Below are positions 1 through 5,302 of a stretch of 5,302 nt of DNA, piece after piece (position 1 is the stretch's first letter; each line of letters opens with the position of its first letter). The stretch is taken from positions 1 through 5,302 of the forward strand of contig SKVE01000824.1 in NCBI GenBank assembly GCA_007129635.1, given 5' to 3'. A program made the position numbers and the translations under genes. The stretch comes from Planctomycetaceae bacterium. GTDB lineage: Bacteria; Planctomycetota; Planctomycetia; Pirellulales; Pirellulaceae. Under the pieces are notes generated by a model, which saw nothing but the letters and a program-made list of their open reading frames with translations, did no database searches and was not told where the DNA came from.

Positions 1-892
1 GACGCAGGAACCCGGCCGCCGTTGGGCGGCGAGCATGCTCCGGGGCGTCGGAAAACAATCGCCGGAGTTCATGGTCGAAAAAGTTCGGCAGATCCAGCCC
101 GTAATGCGCCCGCCGCTTGTCATAGTGCTCGCGCAGCGTCGTCCGCACGGTCGGCAACGATCCGGGACGTTCACGCGAGGTGACCTTGGGCTTCTGTTGA
201 CAGATCTCGTCCATCAACTGATGCACGTACTCCAGCTTCTTGATCACGGGCCAATCGTGATACTGACTGCGCCACCGCGACTTTGGCTTCAACCACACCG
301 CAAACGTTTCGGCGAAATCCTCGACCGGATGGCTCTGGGCATACCAGGAATCCAGATGCAGCACGAAACTGCGGCTGTACGGTTTCGGGGAATAGAAATT
401 CGGATAGGGCAGCGAAGCGCGGCCGAAAATCTCTCGCCAGTCCCGACGGCGGCGCAAGCGATACGCATTGTCGATCGCATGACCCGCCTCGTGTCGCAGA
501 ATCCGCATACACCCCTCTTCTGTGCCGCCTTCGACATCCAGCATCTGCTTGCGTTCCAAACGCATCAAACGCGGGTGCCCCAGGTAAAAAGGGATCGCAA
601 TGCCGGGAACGCCGTCGGGCGAAAACCACTCTTCAGCGAACCAGCAGTGAGGCCGAAAGGGGATACCACGATACTCGAGTTCCTCATACAAACGAGCGAT
701 TCGCTGCTCCAGCGGCGTGCCCTCGATGTGCAGTCCCAGTTGGCAGAACCGCGTGTCCAACAATTGGTCGTCGGACAGTTCGTCCAGATGCAAAGGCCCG
801 AACGCATATCGCCGGGCGGCGCGATACCGACGTTTTACCTGAGATTTCCGCCTGCTAGCTACGGATCTTTCCGCCACGCTGTGACTCCCCAT
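1..892 (-). CDS. Predicted HExxH zinc metallopeptidase (C-terminus beyond window)
   Basis: The minus strand is open from an ATG at 892 to the window edge, giving 297 residues with no stop, so the 3' end is missing. The key motif is R-HEAGH-AIDNAY at about residues 133-144 (H134, E135, H138): a gluzincin-type zinc site with two histidine ligands and a catalytic glutamate. DFAETFAVWL at about 192-201 is a good candidate for the third zinc ligand (E195). Charged and aromatic stretches such as WFAEEWFSPDG (about 84-94) lie upstream. No signal peptide is evident, and the N-terminus is basic (RRKSQVKRRYRAARRY), suggesting a cytosolic protein. The substrate is unknown. I do not recognise a named family; putative zinc-binding metallopeptidases of this kind occur in planctomycetes. 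An in-frame GTG at 877 with GGGGAG seven bases upstream is a credible alternative start; ATG 892 has no clear ribosome site. An in-frame TAA at 928-926 bounds the frame upstream. The gene is divergent from ferritin. [Confidence was missing from the original answer; 0.5 is a placeholder.]. Confidence 0.5.
   Translation of the reverse strand, partial: MGSHSVAERSVASRRKSQVKRRYRAARRYAFGPLHLDELSDDQLLDTRFCQLGLHIEGTPLEQRIARLYEELEYRGIPFRPHCWFAEEWFSPDGVPGIAIPFYLGHPRLMRLERKQMLDVEGGTEEGCMRILRHEAGHAIDNAYRLRRRRDWREIFGRASLPYPNFYSPKPYSRSFVLHLDSWYAQSHPVEDFAETFAVWLKPKSRWRSQYHDWPVIKKLEYVHQLMDEICQQKPKVTSRERPGSLPTVRTTLREHYDKRRAHYGLDLPNFFDHELRRLFSDAPEHARRPTAAGFLR
884..889 (-). promoter_or_regulatory. Shine-Dalgarno-like GGGGAG that would favour the GTG start of the metallopeptidase
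   Basis: Read on the minus strand, GGGGAG is followed by seven bases and then an in-frame GTG at 877-875. The upstream ATG at 892 has no purine-rich site at normal spacing. If this site is used, the protein is five residues shorter than annotated. Many planctomycete genes lack Shine-Dalgarno sites, so the evidence is only suggestive. Confidence 0.35.
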
Positions 893-999
893 CGTGCGTC
901 TTGAGAAACCGTTCTTGTGAGGAGCTTAGTTCATCAGCCGCGTTGGATCAACCTCGTTCTGGATGCTAATCCGACGGCCAGACGCACGGCACTTCGAAG

Positions 1000-1015
1000 T
1001 TTCGAGAACTCGAAA
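1000..1015. promoter_or_regulatory. Perfect 7-2-7 inverted repeat, possible operator
   Basis: TTTCGAG-AA-CTCGAAA is a perfect dyad with a two-base centre. It lies about 108 bases upstream of the metallopeptidase start and about 205 bases upstream of the ferritin start. The size and symmetry fit a binding site for a dimeric regulator. The spacer is too short for a stable hairpin with all seven pairs; six pairs around GAAC are possible. No regulator is recognised, and chance occurrence is possible. Confidence 0.25.
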
Positions 1016-1136
1016 AAGGACGGCCAGAAGTGAAATCCAGTCTCATTCATGCAGCTCGCCGGAACGCTCGCATTGAGAACTGCTTTCAGCAAGCCCAAAA
1101 TCCGCGATTTGCGGCGAGAAAGCCGGGACGAACCCC

Positions 1137-1163
1137 TTGTTTTTGTTGCTCTCGTCGCATAAT
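1137..1163 (+). promoter_or_regulatory. Weak sigma70-like promoter candidate for ferritin
   Basis: TTGTTT at 1137-1142 and CATAAT at 1158-1163 resemble -35 and -10 boxes, with a short 15-base spacer. Transcription would start near 1170 and leave a leader of about 50 bases. The -10 box matches the consensus at five of six positions, but the spacing is suboptimal. Confidence 0.3.
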
Positions 1164-1204
1164 CGTTTAGAGGCATACGCTTCGACGAAAAAACCAAGAC
1201 TATC

Positions 1205-1212
1205 AAGAAAGG
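1205..1212 (+). promoter_or_regulatory. Ribosome binding site of ferritin
   Basis: AAGAAAGG ends eight bases before the ATG at 1221. It fixes that ATG as the start and argues against the in-frame extension upstream, whose residues do not look like ferritin. Confidence 0.65.
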
Positions 1213-1220
1213 TCAATCGC

Positions 1221-1730
1221 ATGAAAAAAGATATCGAAAAAGCGTTTAACGATCATCTGAACGCCGAATTCTTTTCGGCTTACCTGTACCTGTCCATGGC
1301 GAATTACTTCGCCGCCGAGAATTTGGACGGGATGGCCGCCTGGATGCGAGTCCAGTCCGAGGAAGAGCGGGTCCACGGTATGAAGTTCGTGGACTTTATC
1401 AACGATCGAGGCGGCCGAGTGGCCTTGCAGAAGATCGATCAGCCGGCCATCGAATGGAAGAGCCCGTTGGCCGCGTTCCAGGAGGCTTACGATCACGAGT
1501 GTTTGATCAGCGCGAAGATCAACGAACTGGTAGATCTGGCGAACAAGCAAAACGACCATGCAGCACACAACTTCCTGCAATGGTTCGTCTCGGAACAGGT
1601 CGAAGAAGAGGCGACGGCACAGCGGATCGTCGAGCAATTGAAACGAGTCGGCGATAACCCCGTGGGCTTGATGATCATCGACCAGCAACTCGGCTCGCGG
1701 ACCTTTGCGCCCGCCGAGGCAGCGGACTGA
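1221..1730 (+). CDS. ftnA: Ferritin (FtnA-type, non-haem iron storage)
   Basis: This encodes a complete 169-residue protein, the usual length for bacterial non-haem ferritin. Ferritins form a 24-subunit cytosolic shell that oxidises Fe(II) at a diiron centre and stores it as a ferric mineral. By position against E. coli FtnA as I recall it, the ligands are all present: E16, E49 and H52 (in SEEERVHG), E93, Q126 and E129 (in SEQVEEEATA). Y23, the conserved tyrosine near the site, is also present. E48, E125 and E128 would complete the third iron site (site C) known in bacterial FtnA. There is no haem-ligand methionine pattern suggesting bacterioferritin, and no targeting signal, so it is not an encapsulin cargo by what can be seen. 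The start is set by AAGAAAGG upstream. The gene stands alone: a divergent peptidase gene lies upstream, and a hairpin and repeat element lie downstream. Confidence 0.97.
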   Translation: MKKDIEKAFNDHLNAEFFSAYLYLSMANYFAAENLDGMAAWMRVQSEEERVHGMKFVDFINDRGGRVALQKIDQPAIEWKSPLAAFQEAYDHECLISAKINELVDLANKQNDHAAHNFLQWFVSEQVEEEATAQRIVEQLKRVGDNPVGLMIIDQQLGSRTFAPAEAAD

Positions 1731-1762
1731 GCACGCGTGAATAAATCGCGGTCACATCGAGC

Positions 1763-1788
1763 AGGCCCAGAGGAACGACGCTGGGCCT
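1763..1788 (+). terminator. GC-rich hairpin after ferritin, possible terminator
   Basis: AGGCCCAG and CTGGGCCT form a perfect eight-pair stem around a ten-base loop, 32 bases after the ferritin stop. No T-run follows on either strand (the plus strand continues ACTGCAAAAAGC), so it is not a classic intrinsic terminator. It may act as a pause, a 3'-end stabiliser or a non-canonical terminator. Confidence 0.4.
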
Positions 1789-1817
1789 ACTGCAAAAAGC
1801 ATAAGTTGTCTAAATTG

Positions 1818-1935
1818 TAGCAGGCACACTCCGTGTGCCGTCCGCAGGTTACGGTTCACTCCGTGTGCCGTCCGCAGGTTACGGTTCACTCCGTGTGCCG
1901 TCCGCAGGTTACGGCACACGGAGTGTGCCTACTAC
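1818..1935. repeat. Inverted-arm element enclosing 30-bp tandem repeats
   Basis: The outer arms, 1818-1840 and 1913-1935, are reverse complements over 23 bases with one mismatch (GTAGCAGG against GTAGTAGG). Each arm holds its own hairpin, GGCACAC-TCC-GTGTGCC on the left and GGCACAC-GGA-GTGTGCC on the right. The interior consists of three head-to-tail 30-bp units. No transposase or clear target duplication is visible. It resembles a REP- or MITE-like non-autonomous intergenic repeat. From memory, unchecked, similar CACACTCCGTGTG palindromes are common in Pirellulaceae genomes. It could also shape the 3' end of ferritin mRNA. Confidence 0.8.
1827..1916. repeat. Three tandem 30-bp units
   Basis: The units start at 1827, 1857 and 1887. 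The first two are identical, and the third differs only in its last two bases (CA for TT), where it merges into the right arm. Each unit contains CACTCCGTGTGCC, a degenerate copy of the arm palindrome, followed by TCCGCAGGTTACGG. Because 30 is a multiple of three, the array reads open as a repeated decapeptide (VCRPQVTVHS), but this is not evidence of a gene. Confidence 0.9.
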
Positions 1936-2025
1936 TTTGGAATGGAACAAGGTATTCCTGCGCGGTTCCTAAGTGCAGCTTCATAGGATGCCTTCGTTTC
2001 CGGATGCTTCCCTGGGTGCCTTGAA

Positions 2026-2925
2026 ATGAACTGGTTCATCTACCACATCGCCAGTGGTCATGCCTTCTTCACCGGCATCGCCTTGATCATGATCGCCGTC
2101 CGGTCCGGTTCGGGATCATCTGGTTGTGGCAAGCGGGTTGCGACGTGGAGCTTGTTGCTGGGCGCCCTAGCCGTCGCCAGCTCTTCCACCCCGCTTCCCG
2201 GTTGGGTTTACGTTCTGGCCACCATCGTCACGATGTTCTGGATCGTCAGTCTACTGATCGGTAAACGGCTCCGCTGGGCAGCCTGGGCGGTGTTGGGTGT
2301 ATGGGCGTTTGCGGCGGCGATCGAGCTTCCGTACCACTTCCTGCCCGGACTTCCGGTGGCTTCGTCCCGGTCGATCGCCGTGATCGGAGATTCGATCTCG
2401 GCAGGGATGGGCGACAGCGACCGGTCCGTCAAGTGGCCCGAGGTGCTGGCGGCTGATCATGGCCTGCGGGTTCATGATCTGTCTTACCCTGGCGCCACGG
2501 CGGCTTCCGCGTGGAAACTCGCCAGGACTCAGCGGATCACGTGTCCGATCGTGATCTTACAGATCGGCGGCAATGACCTTCTGGGCGGCAACTCGCCGAC
2601 CCAGTTCGCACAGGATCTGGATATGCTGCTGGCCAGTGTTCGCGCTGCAGAACGGCAACTGGTCATGTTCGAGCTTCCCCTGCCTCCCGGGATGCACCAA
2701 TATGGACGCATTCAGCGCAGGTTGGCTCGCAAGCACGATGTTCGCTTGATTCCGAAACGAGTCCTCATGGGGATACTGACAGCGAAACATGCGACGGTGG
2801 ACACCATTCATCTGACGCCCTTGGGGCACCAGCGGATGGCTGCCTGCGTTTGGCAGATCATCCGTCCGGCGTTCCCGCCAGTACCGACCGCAGGATTTGA
2901 GACTGAGCCTGAAGCCAATGGGTAG
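2026..2925 (+). CDS. Membrane-anchored SGNH/GDSL-family hydrolase
   Basis: This 299-residue protein has two parts. Residues 1-100 carry four hydrophobic segments (about 5-25, 38-54, 60-79, 84-100). The basic loops R26-R37 and K80-R83 suggest they face the cytosol, which would put the C-terminal domain in the periplasm. Residues 115-285 form an SGNH hydrolase: IGDSISAG with nucleophile S123, G156 in SYPGATA, N183 in IGGNDLL, and D259-x-x-H262 in DTIHLTPLGH. All four family blocks are intact, so it should be active as an esterase, acyl-thioesterase, lysophospholipase or carbohydrate deacetylase; the sequence does not decide which. It resembles TesA-like SGNH domains. The ATG at 2026 has no Shine-Dalgarno site, but the hydrophobic segment begins right after it. 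The 3' end overlaps the convergent phosphatase gene by 68 bases. Confidence 0.88.
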   Translation: MNWFIYHIASGHAFFTGIALIMIAVRSGSGSSGCGKRVATWSLLLGALAVASSSTPLPGWVYVLATIVTMFWIVSLLIGKRLRWAAWAVLGVWAFAAAIELPYHFLPGLPVASSRSIAVIGDSISAGMGDSDRSVKWPEVLAADHGLRVHDLSYPGATAASAWKLARTQRITCPIVILQIGGNDLLGGNSPTQFAQDLDMLLASVRAAERQLVMFELPLPPGMHQYGRIQRRLARKHDVRLIPKRVLMGILTAKHATVDTIHLTPLGHQRMAACVWQIIRPAFPPVPTAGFETEPEANG

Positions 2926-3472
2926 AGGCGTCGCCCGGCATGCCTTGTTCATAAAACGAATGAGCCAGACGTTCGATGGCCGGTCGGTGCTGGGCAACCA
3001 GATCGTCACGGCATCCCTGCAGGGCCTCCCAAGCGGGTACGGCGCCCGGCCGACCTTTCAGTATCAATTGGATCGCCTCCTCGGGATCCTGCTGGGCTAC
3101 CAGGGTCAGATACCCGAGGACCGTCAGAGGGGCTCGGCCCAGGCCTGCCGTGCAGTGGACATAAGTGCGATGCCCCTGGCCCAGCAACCGCGCGAATGCG
3201 GACACGGCGCCGGGCAACTGGCGGCGCATGTCGGGGATATCAAAGTCCCGGATCGGCCACCGATCCATCGCCAGTTCCATAGCCGCGCCGGCCGCACAAA
3301 GTTGATCGTAGTCGATGGACCAATAGGCATGGCAGGCGTCATGCTGCAACGAAAAGATGGCGGAAACGCCAGCCTCGTTTCGTATCCGCGCCAAATCGGA
3401 AACCGTCATGGGACAGGTTCCGATGATGATCTGTGGTGTGATTTCTCCCCAGTTCAACGACCATTTCCACAT
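2858..3472 (-). CDS. Dual-specificity-type phosphatase, SEX4/LSF2-like
   Basis: This 204-residue protein belongs to the cysteine-dependent phosphatases. The P-loop is YVHCTAGLGRAP, with nucleophile C107 and phosphate-binding R113. A general-acid aspartate is expected in IRDFD (D76 or D78). The P-loop fits the CxAGxGR form reported for glucan phosphatases (laforin, SEX4, LSF2). As I recall them, other plant-like features are ITPQIIIGTCP (11-21), IFSLQHD (39-45), YWSID (50-54) and RRQLPGAV (83-90). There is no carbohydrate-binding module, which resembles LSF2 more than SEX4. It has no signal peptide and is probably cytosolic. Candidate substrates are phosphorylated glycogen-like glucan or phosphoproteins; this is inference. 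The start at 3472 is supported by AAGGGG seven bases upstream; an ATG at 3535 would add 21 unconvincing residues. The gene is divergent from pyrD and convergent with the SGNH hydrolase. Confidence 0.88.
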   Translation of the reverse strand: MWKWSLNWGEITPQIIIGTCPMTVSDLARIRNEAGVSAIFSLQHDACHAYWSIDYDQLCAAGAAMELAMDRWPIRDFDIPDMRRQLPGAVSAFARLLGQGHRTYVHCTAGLGRAPLTVLGYLTLVAQQDPEEAIQLILKGRPGAVPAWEALQGCRDDLVAQHRPAIERLAHSFYEQGMPGDASTHWLQAQSQILRSVLAGTPDG

Positions 3473-3479
3473 GTTTCGT

Positions 3480-3485
3480 CCCCTT
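3480..3485 (-). promoter_or_regulatory. Ribosome binding site that sets the phosphatase start
   Basis: On the minus strand AAGGGG is followed by seven bases (ACGAAAC) and the ATG at 3472-3470. This is the strongest Shine-Dalgarno match in the window and selects this start over the in-frame ATG at 3535. Confidence 0.7.
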
Positions 3486-3550
3486 GAACTGCCTTCGATC
3501 GTCTTTTCATCGGATCGGCTGCCAACATCCGCCATTCATTCACGTCGCCC

Positions 3551-3556
3551 ATTGTA
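3551..3556 (-). promoter_or_regulatory. Candidate -10 box for the phosphatase gene
   Basis: TACAAT on the minus strand matches the sigma70 -10 consensus at five of six positions. The -35 position at 17-18 bases holds only a poor match (GTATCA). Transcription would begin near 3544, with a leader of about 70 bases. Confidence 0.3.
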
Positions 3557-3582
3557 CTACGATGGAGAAGGGCTTGATACGG

Positions 3583-3612
3583 TTGACAGTACCATAGCAG
3601 CCTGACCATCTT
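3583..3612 (+). promoter_or_regulatory. Candidate promoter for pyrD
   Basis: TTGACA at 3583-3588 is a perfect -35 box. The best -10 at 18 bases is CATCTT (3607-3612), which is weak. A start near 3619 would lie downstream of the ATG at 3616 and so favour translation from 3652. The site nearly abuts the opposing phosphatase promoter, so the two could interfere. Confidence 0.35.
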
Positions 3613-3651
3613 CCCATGATTGTTAGGCGTGAGAATGCACGGGTGGAGTCC

Positions 3652-4791
3652 ATGTCAATTTACACGACGGTCATTCGTCCGCTCTTGTTTCGTCTGGACG
3701 CGGAGACGGCCCATCACATGACGGTGGAAGGGTGTCGCGTATTCGGAGCGATTCCCGGTGTGGCTGCGTTGACGCAAAGGCTTTTGAAGATCGACGATCC
3801 CGTGCTTCGAATCGAAGTCGCTGGCCTCCGCTTTCACAACCCGATCGGTCTTGCTGCGGGGTGGGACAAAAGCGGACGAGCTCTGCGGATGCTGGATTCG
3901 CTGGGCTTCGGGTTTACCGAAATCGGTTCGGTCTCCGCCCGAAGCTCGCTGGGCAATCCCAAACCCCGTCTGTTTCGCTTGCCTCGCGACCGCGCCCTTA
4001 TCGTGAACTACGGGTTGCCCAACGAGGGGGCCGAAGTCGTCTCAGCCCGATTGGCCGCACACGGTCCGCAGTTACCGCTCGGAGTCAACATCGTCAAGAC
4101 TAACGACGGTCAAGGCTCGCCGCCCTGCAGCACCGACGAGATCCTGGCCGATTACCAACGGAGCGTGTCGCTGATGCACCGGCACGCTGGCTATCTGATG
4201 CTGAACCTGAGCTGCCCGAACGTGGCGGCGGAAGGCGACTTTTTCAGCCAGCCCGGTAACATCCGGCTGCTGTTGGAACGTCTCCAGCCGCTCGGCGTTC
4301 GCTGTCCGGTGTTCCTTAAAGTGGCTCCTCACGACGAAGCCGCCCTGCATCAACAACTGTTGGAACAATGCGAAGACTTCGCGTTCGTGCGAGGATTCTG
4401 CTTCAACCTGCCGCCCGGCAAGCCGGATTCGCTGAACCTGGATACCCCACGCGAGAGTCTAGCCGATCGGCCCGGCGCTGTCGCAGGTCGGCCGGTTACC
4501 GCGCTGATCAATCGTTGCATCTCGGGACTCTACGCACGCATGGATCGCCAACGCTACGTGATCATCGGCGCTGGTGGGGTCTTTACCGCACAGGACGCCT
4601 ACGAAAAAATCCGCCTCGGTGCTTCGCTGGTGCAGCTCTACACCGCGATGATCTACGAAGGCCCCGGGGTGACGAAACGCATCTGCCAAGGACTCAGTAA
4701 ACTGCTGCGTCAAGATGGTTTCCGAAGTGTCGCGGAGGCTGTGGGCAGCGGCCACACAGAAAAGAAAATCACCTTTTCGAAGCCCGCTTGA
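3652..4791 (+). CDS. pyrD: Dihydroorotate dehydrogenase, class 2-like with class 1-type active-site cysteine
   Basis: This 379-residue flavoprotein is predicted to oxidise dihydroorotate to orotate in pyrimidine synthesis. The N-terminal helical part (YTTVIRPLLFRLDAETAHH) is typical of class 2 enzymes, which bind the membrane and pass electrons to quinone. The barrel follows: NPIGLAAGWDKSG (K73), PKPRLFRL, VNYGLPNEG (N119, N124), LGVNIVKTND, NLSCPN (185-190), VFLKVAP (K223), GRPV, then the FMN phosphate site IIGAGGV (304-310) and GASLVQLYTAM (323-333). In the motif that is NISSPN in E. coli PyrD, the catalytic serine is replaced by C188, as in soluble class 1 enzymes (NLSCPN). The usual TNT motif reads FNL (251-253). 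These changes may mean altered chemistry or a paralogue. The start at 3652 fits the family N-terminus; GGAG lies close upstream. An ATG at 3616 would add 12 residues. Confidence 0.88.
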   Translation: MSIYTTVIRPLLFRLDAETAHHMTVEGCRVFGAIPGVAALTQRLLKIDDPVLRIEVAGLRFHNPIGLAAGWDKSGRALRMLDSLGFGFTEIGSVSARSSLGNPKPRLFRLPRDRALIVNYGLPNEGAEVVSARLAAHGPQLPLGVNIVKTNDGQGSPPCSTDEILADYQRSVSLMHRHAGYLMLNLSCPNVAAEGDFFSQPGNIRLLLERLQPLGVRCPVFLKVAPHDEAALHQQLLEQCEDFAFVRGFCFNLPPGKPDSLNLDTPRESLADRPGAVAGRPVTALINRCISGLYARMDRQRYVIIGAGGVFTAQDAYEKIRLGASLVQLYTAMIYEGPGVTKRICQGLSKLLRQDGFRSVAEAVGSGHTEKKITFSKPA

Positions 4792-5302
4792 TCATCCGTC
4801 CAGTCGTCATGCAACGAGAAGTCAGCCCGGAGCGTGGCCGATACCGTCACTGCGTCGATATGGACCTGTCGGCAGCAACAGAAAACGTGCCGTCTCCCGC
4901 CGACGCCATGTCGCCAATTGTTCGCCCCGCGAGAAGACGTCCAGTTTCGACCGCGTCGACGAGCGTCCCGTTCTTTCCGCTGCCGGGCGAGTTTGGATCG
5001 TAACGACACGGATCAATCGGCGGCGACAGGTGGACCTGCCACACCGCTGGACGCAAACGCCGCTCGATTGCATCCGATTGTTACGCTCCCTATGTCAAGA
5101 AGCATCGTCGCTCTTCTTCGCGTCGTTCGGATAAGTTGGACTTTTACGGAGGGGCCGCACTTGGAGCGAGGCGACGTCGGACATTCGAATTCGAACGGGG
5201 CCGAATCGTTCAAGTCGACCGCCAACCCATGACGAAGACTCAATCATCAACGTGACGGCGAACATCTTGCCGGAGACACTTGTCAACTCTGCTGTGTTTT
5301 CC
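4792..5302. other. No supportable gene in the last 511 bases
   Basis: Several overlapping open frames exist on both strands, the longest 139 codons. All are rich in Arg, Ser and Pro, contain no recognisable motif, and none stands out from the others. The only local structure I noted is a 12-bp perfect palindrome, TTCGAATTCGAA, at 5184-5195. No clear terminator follows pyrD. The stretch may be true intergenic DNA, a decayed gene or the upstream region of a gene beyond the edge. Confidence 0.5.

Larger units (their letters stand above)
893..1220. other. Divergent intergenic region between metallopeptidase and ferritin
   Basis: These 328 bases separate two genes that point away from each other, so they should hold both promoters. 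No convincing reading frame is present: the open frames are short, overlap one another and have no recognisable content. The region holds a perfect inverted repeat at 1000-1015, a weak sigma70-like promoter at 1137-1163 and the ferritin ribosome site at 1205-1212. I see no clear Fur-type iron box. Confidence 0.6.

Noticed and set aside
35..904. Long plus-strand open frame of 289 codons
   Set aside because: It is antisense to the frame carrying HEAGH and DFAETF. Its product is Arg/Gln/Pro-rich with no motif, as expected of a shadow frame in GC-rich coding DNA.
1827..1916. CRISPR array
   Set aside because: The 30-bp units are directly adjacent with no unique spacers, and no cas gene is present.
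1833..2024. Small open frame reading a repeated VCRPQVTVHS peptide
   Set aside because: It is only open because the tandem unit is 30 bases long. The non-repeated remainder has no recognisable content.
2897..3487. Plus-strand frame of 196 codons
   Set aside because: It lies opposite the phosphatase, whose CTAGLGR active site and ribosome site are clear; this is its shadow.
3473..3535. Longer phosphatase starting at the ATG at 3535
   Set aside because: The extra 21 residues are charged and low-complexity, while the ATG at 3472 has a strong AAGGGG site at ideal spacing.
3616..3651. Longer PyrD starting at the ATG at 3616
   Set aside because: No ribosome site precedes it, the family N-terminus begins at MSIY, and the candidate promoter would start transcription after it.
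5184..5195. TTCGAATTCGAA palindrome as an operator
   Set aside because: It is a short perfect palindrome with no gene nearby to assign it to; chance is a sufficient explanation.
5148..5232. Mini-frame of 23 codons from TTG at 5161 behind GGAGGGG
   Set aside because: The purine run has good spacing, but the start is rare, the peptide has no recognisable feature and it is the end of a larger random frame.

Overview
The window looks like bacterial chromosome from a planctomycete, most likely Pirellulales-like. This is inferred from the moderately high G+C, loosely packed single genes on alternating strands, weak or absent Shine-Dalgarno sites for some genes, a palindromic CACACTCCGTGTG-type intergenic repeat, and the set of protein families. 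No rRNA or tRNA gene is visible, so the assignment stays tentative. Everything here is read by eye and by recall of protein families; no search was run.

Layout. (1) Bases 1-892, minus strand: most of a predicted zinc metallopeptidase with HEAGH and a downstream DFAETF motif. Its C-terminal end lies outside the window. (2) Bases 893-1220: a divergent intergenic region with a perfect 7-2-7 inverted repeat and a weak promoter in front of ferritin. (3) Bases 1221-1730, plus: a complete FtnA-type ferritin with every expected diiron ligand. (4) Bases 1731-2025: a GC-rich hairpin, then a 118-bp element made of three 30-bp tandem repeats between inverted arms that are themselves hairpins. (5) Bases 2026-2925, plus: an SGNH/GDSL hydrolase with four predicted N-terminal membrane segments. 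(6) Bases 2858-3472, minus: a dual-specificity-type phosphatase whose active site CTAGLGR and flanking motifs resemble plant glucan phosphatases (SEX4/LSF2). Its 3' end overlaps the SGNH gene by 68 bp, tail to tail. (7) Bases 3473-3651: a short divergent promoter region. (8) Bases 3652-4791, plus: a dihydroorotate dehydrogenase of class 2 layout that carries a class 1-like NLSCPN active-site motif. (9) Bases 4792-5302: no gene I can support.

The genes do not form an operon or an obvious shared pathway: iron storage, ester or polysaccharide hydrolysis at the membrane, phosphatase signalling or glucan metabolism, and pyrimidine synthesis sit side by side, each with its own upstream region. I see no defence system, mobile-element transposase, CRISPR array or prophage. 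The points most worth following are the cysteine-bearing class 2-like PyrD, the bacterial SEX4/LSF2-like phosphatase, and the repeat element behind ferritin.
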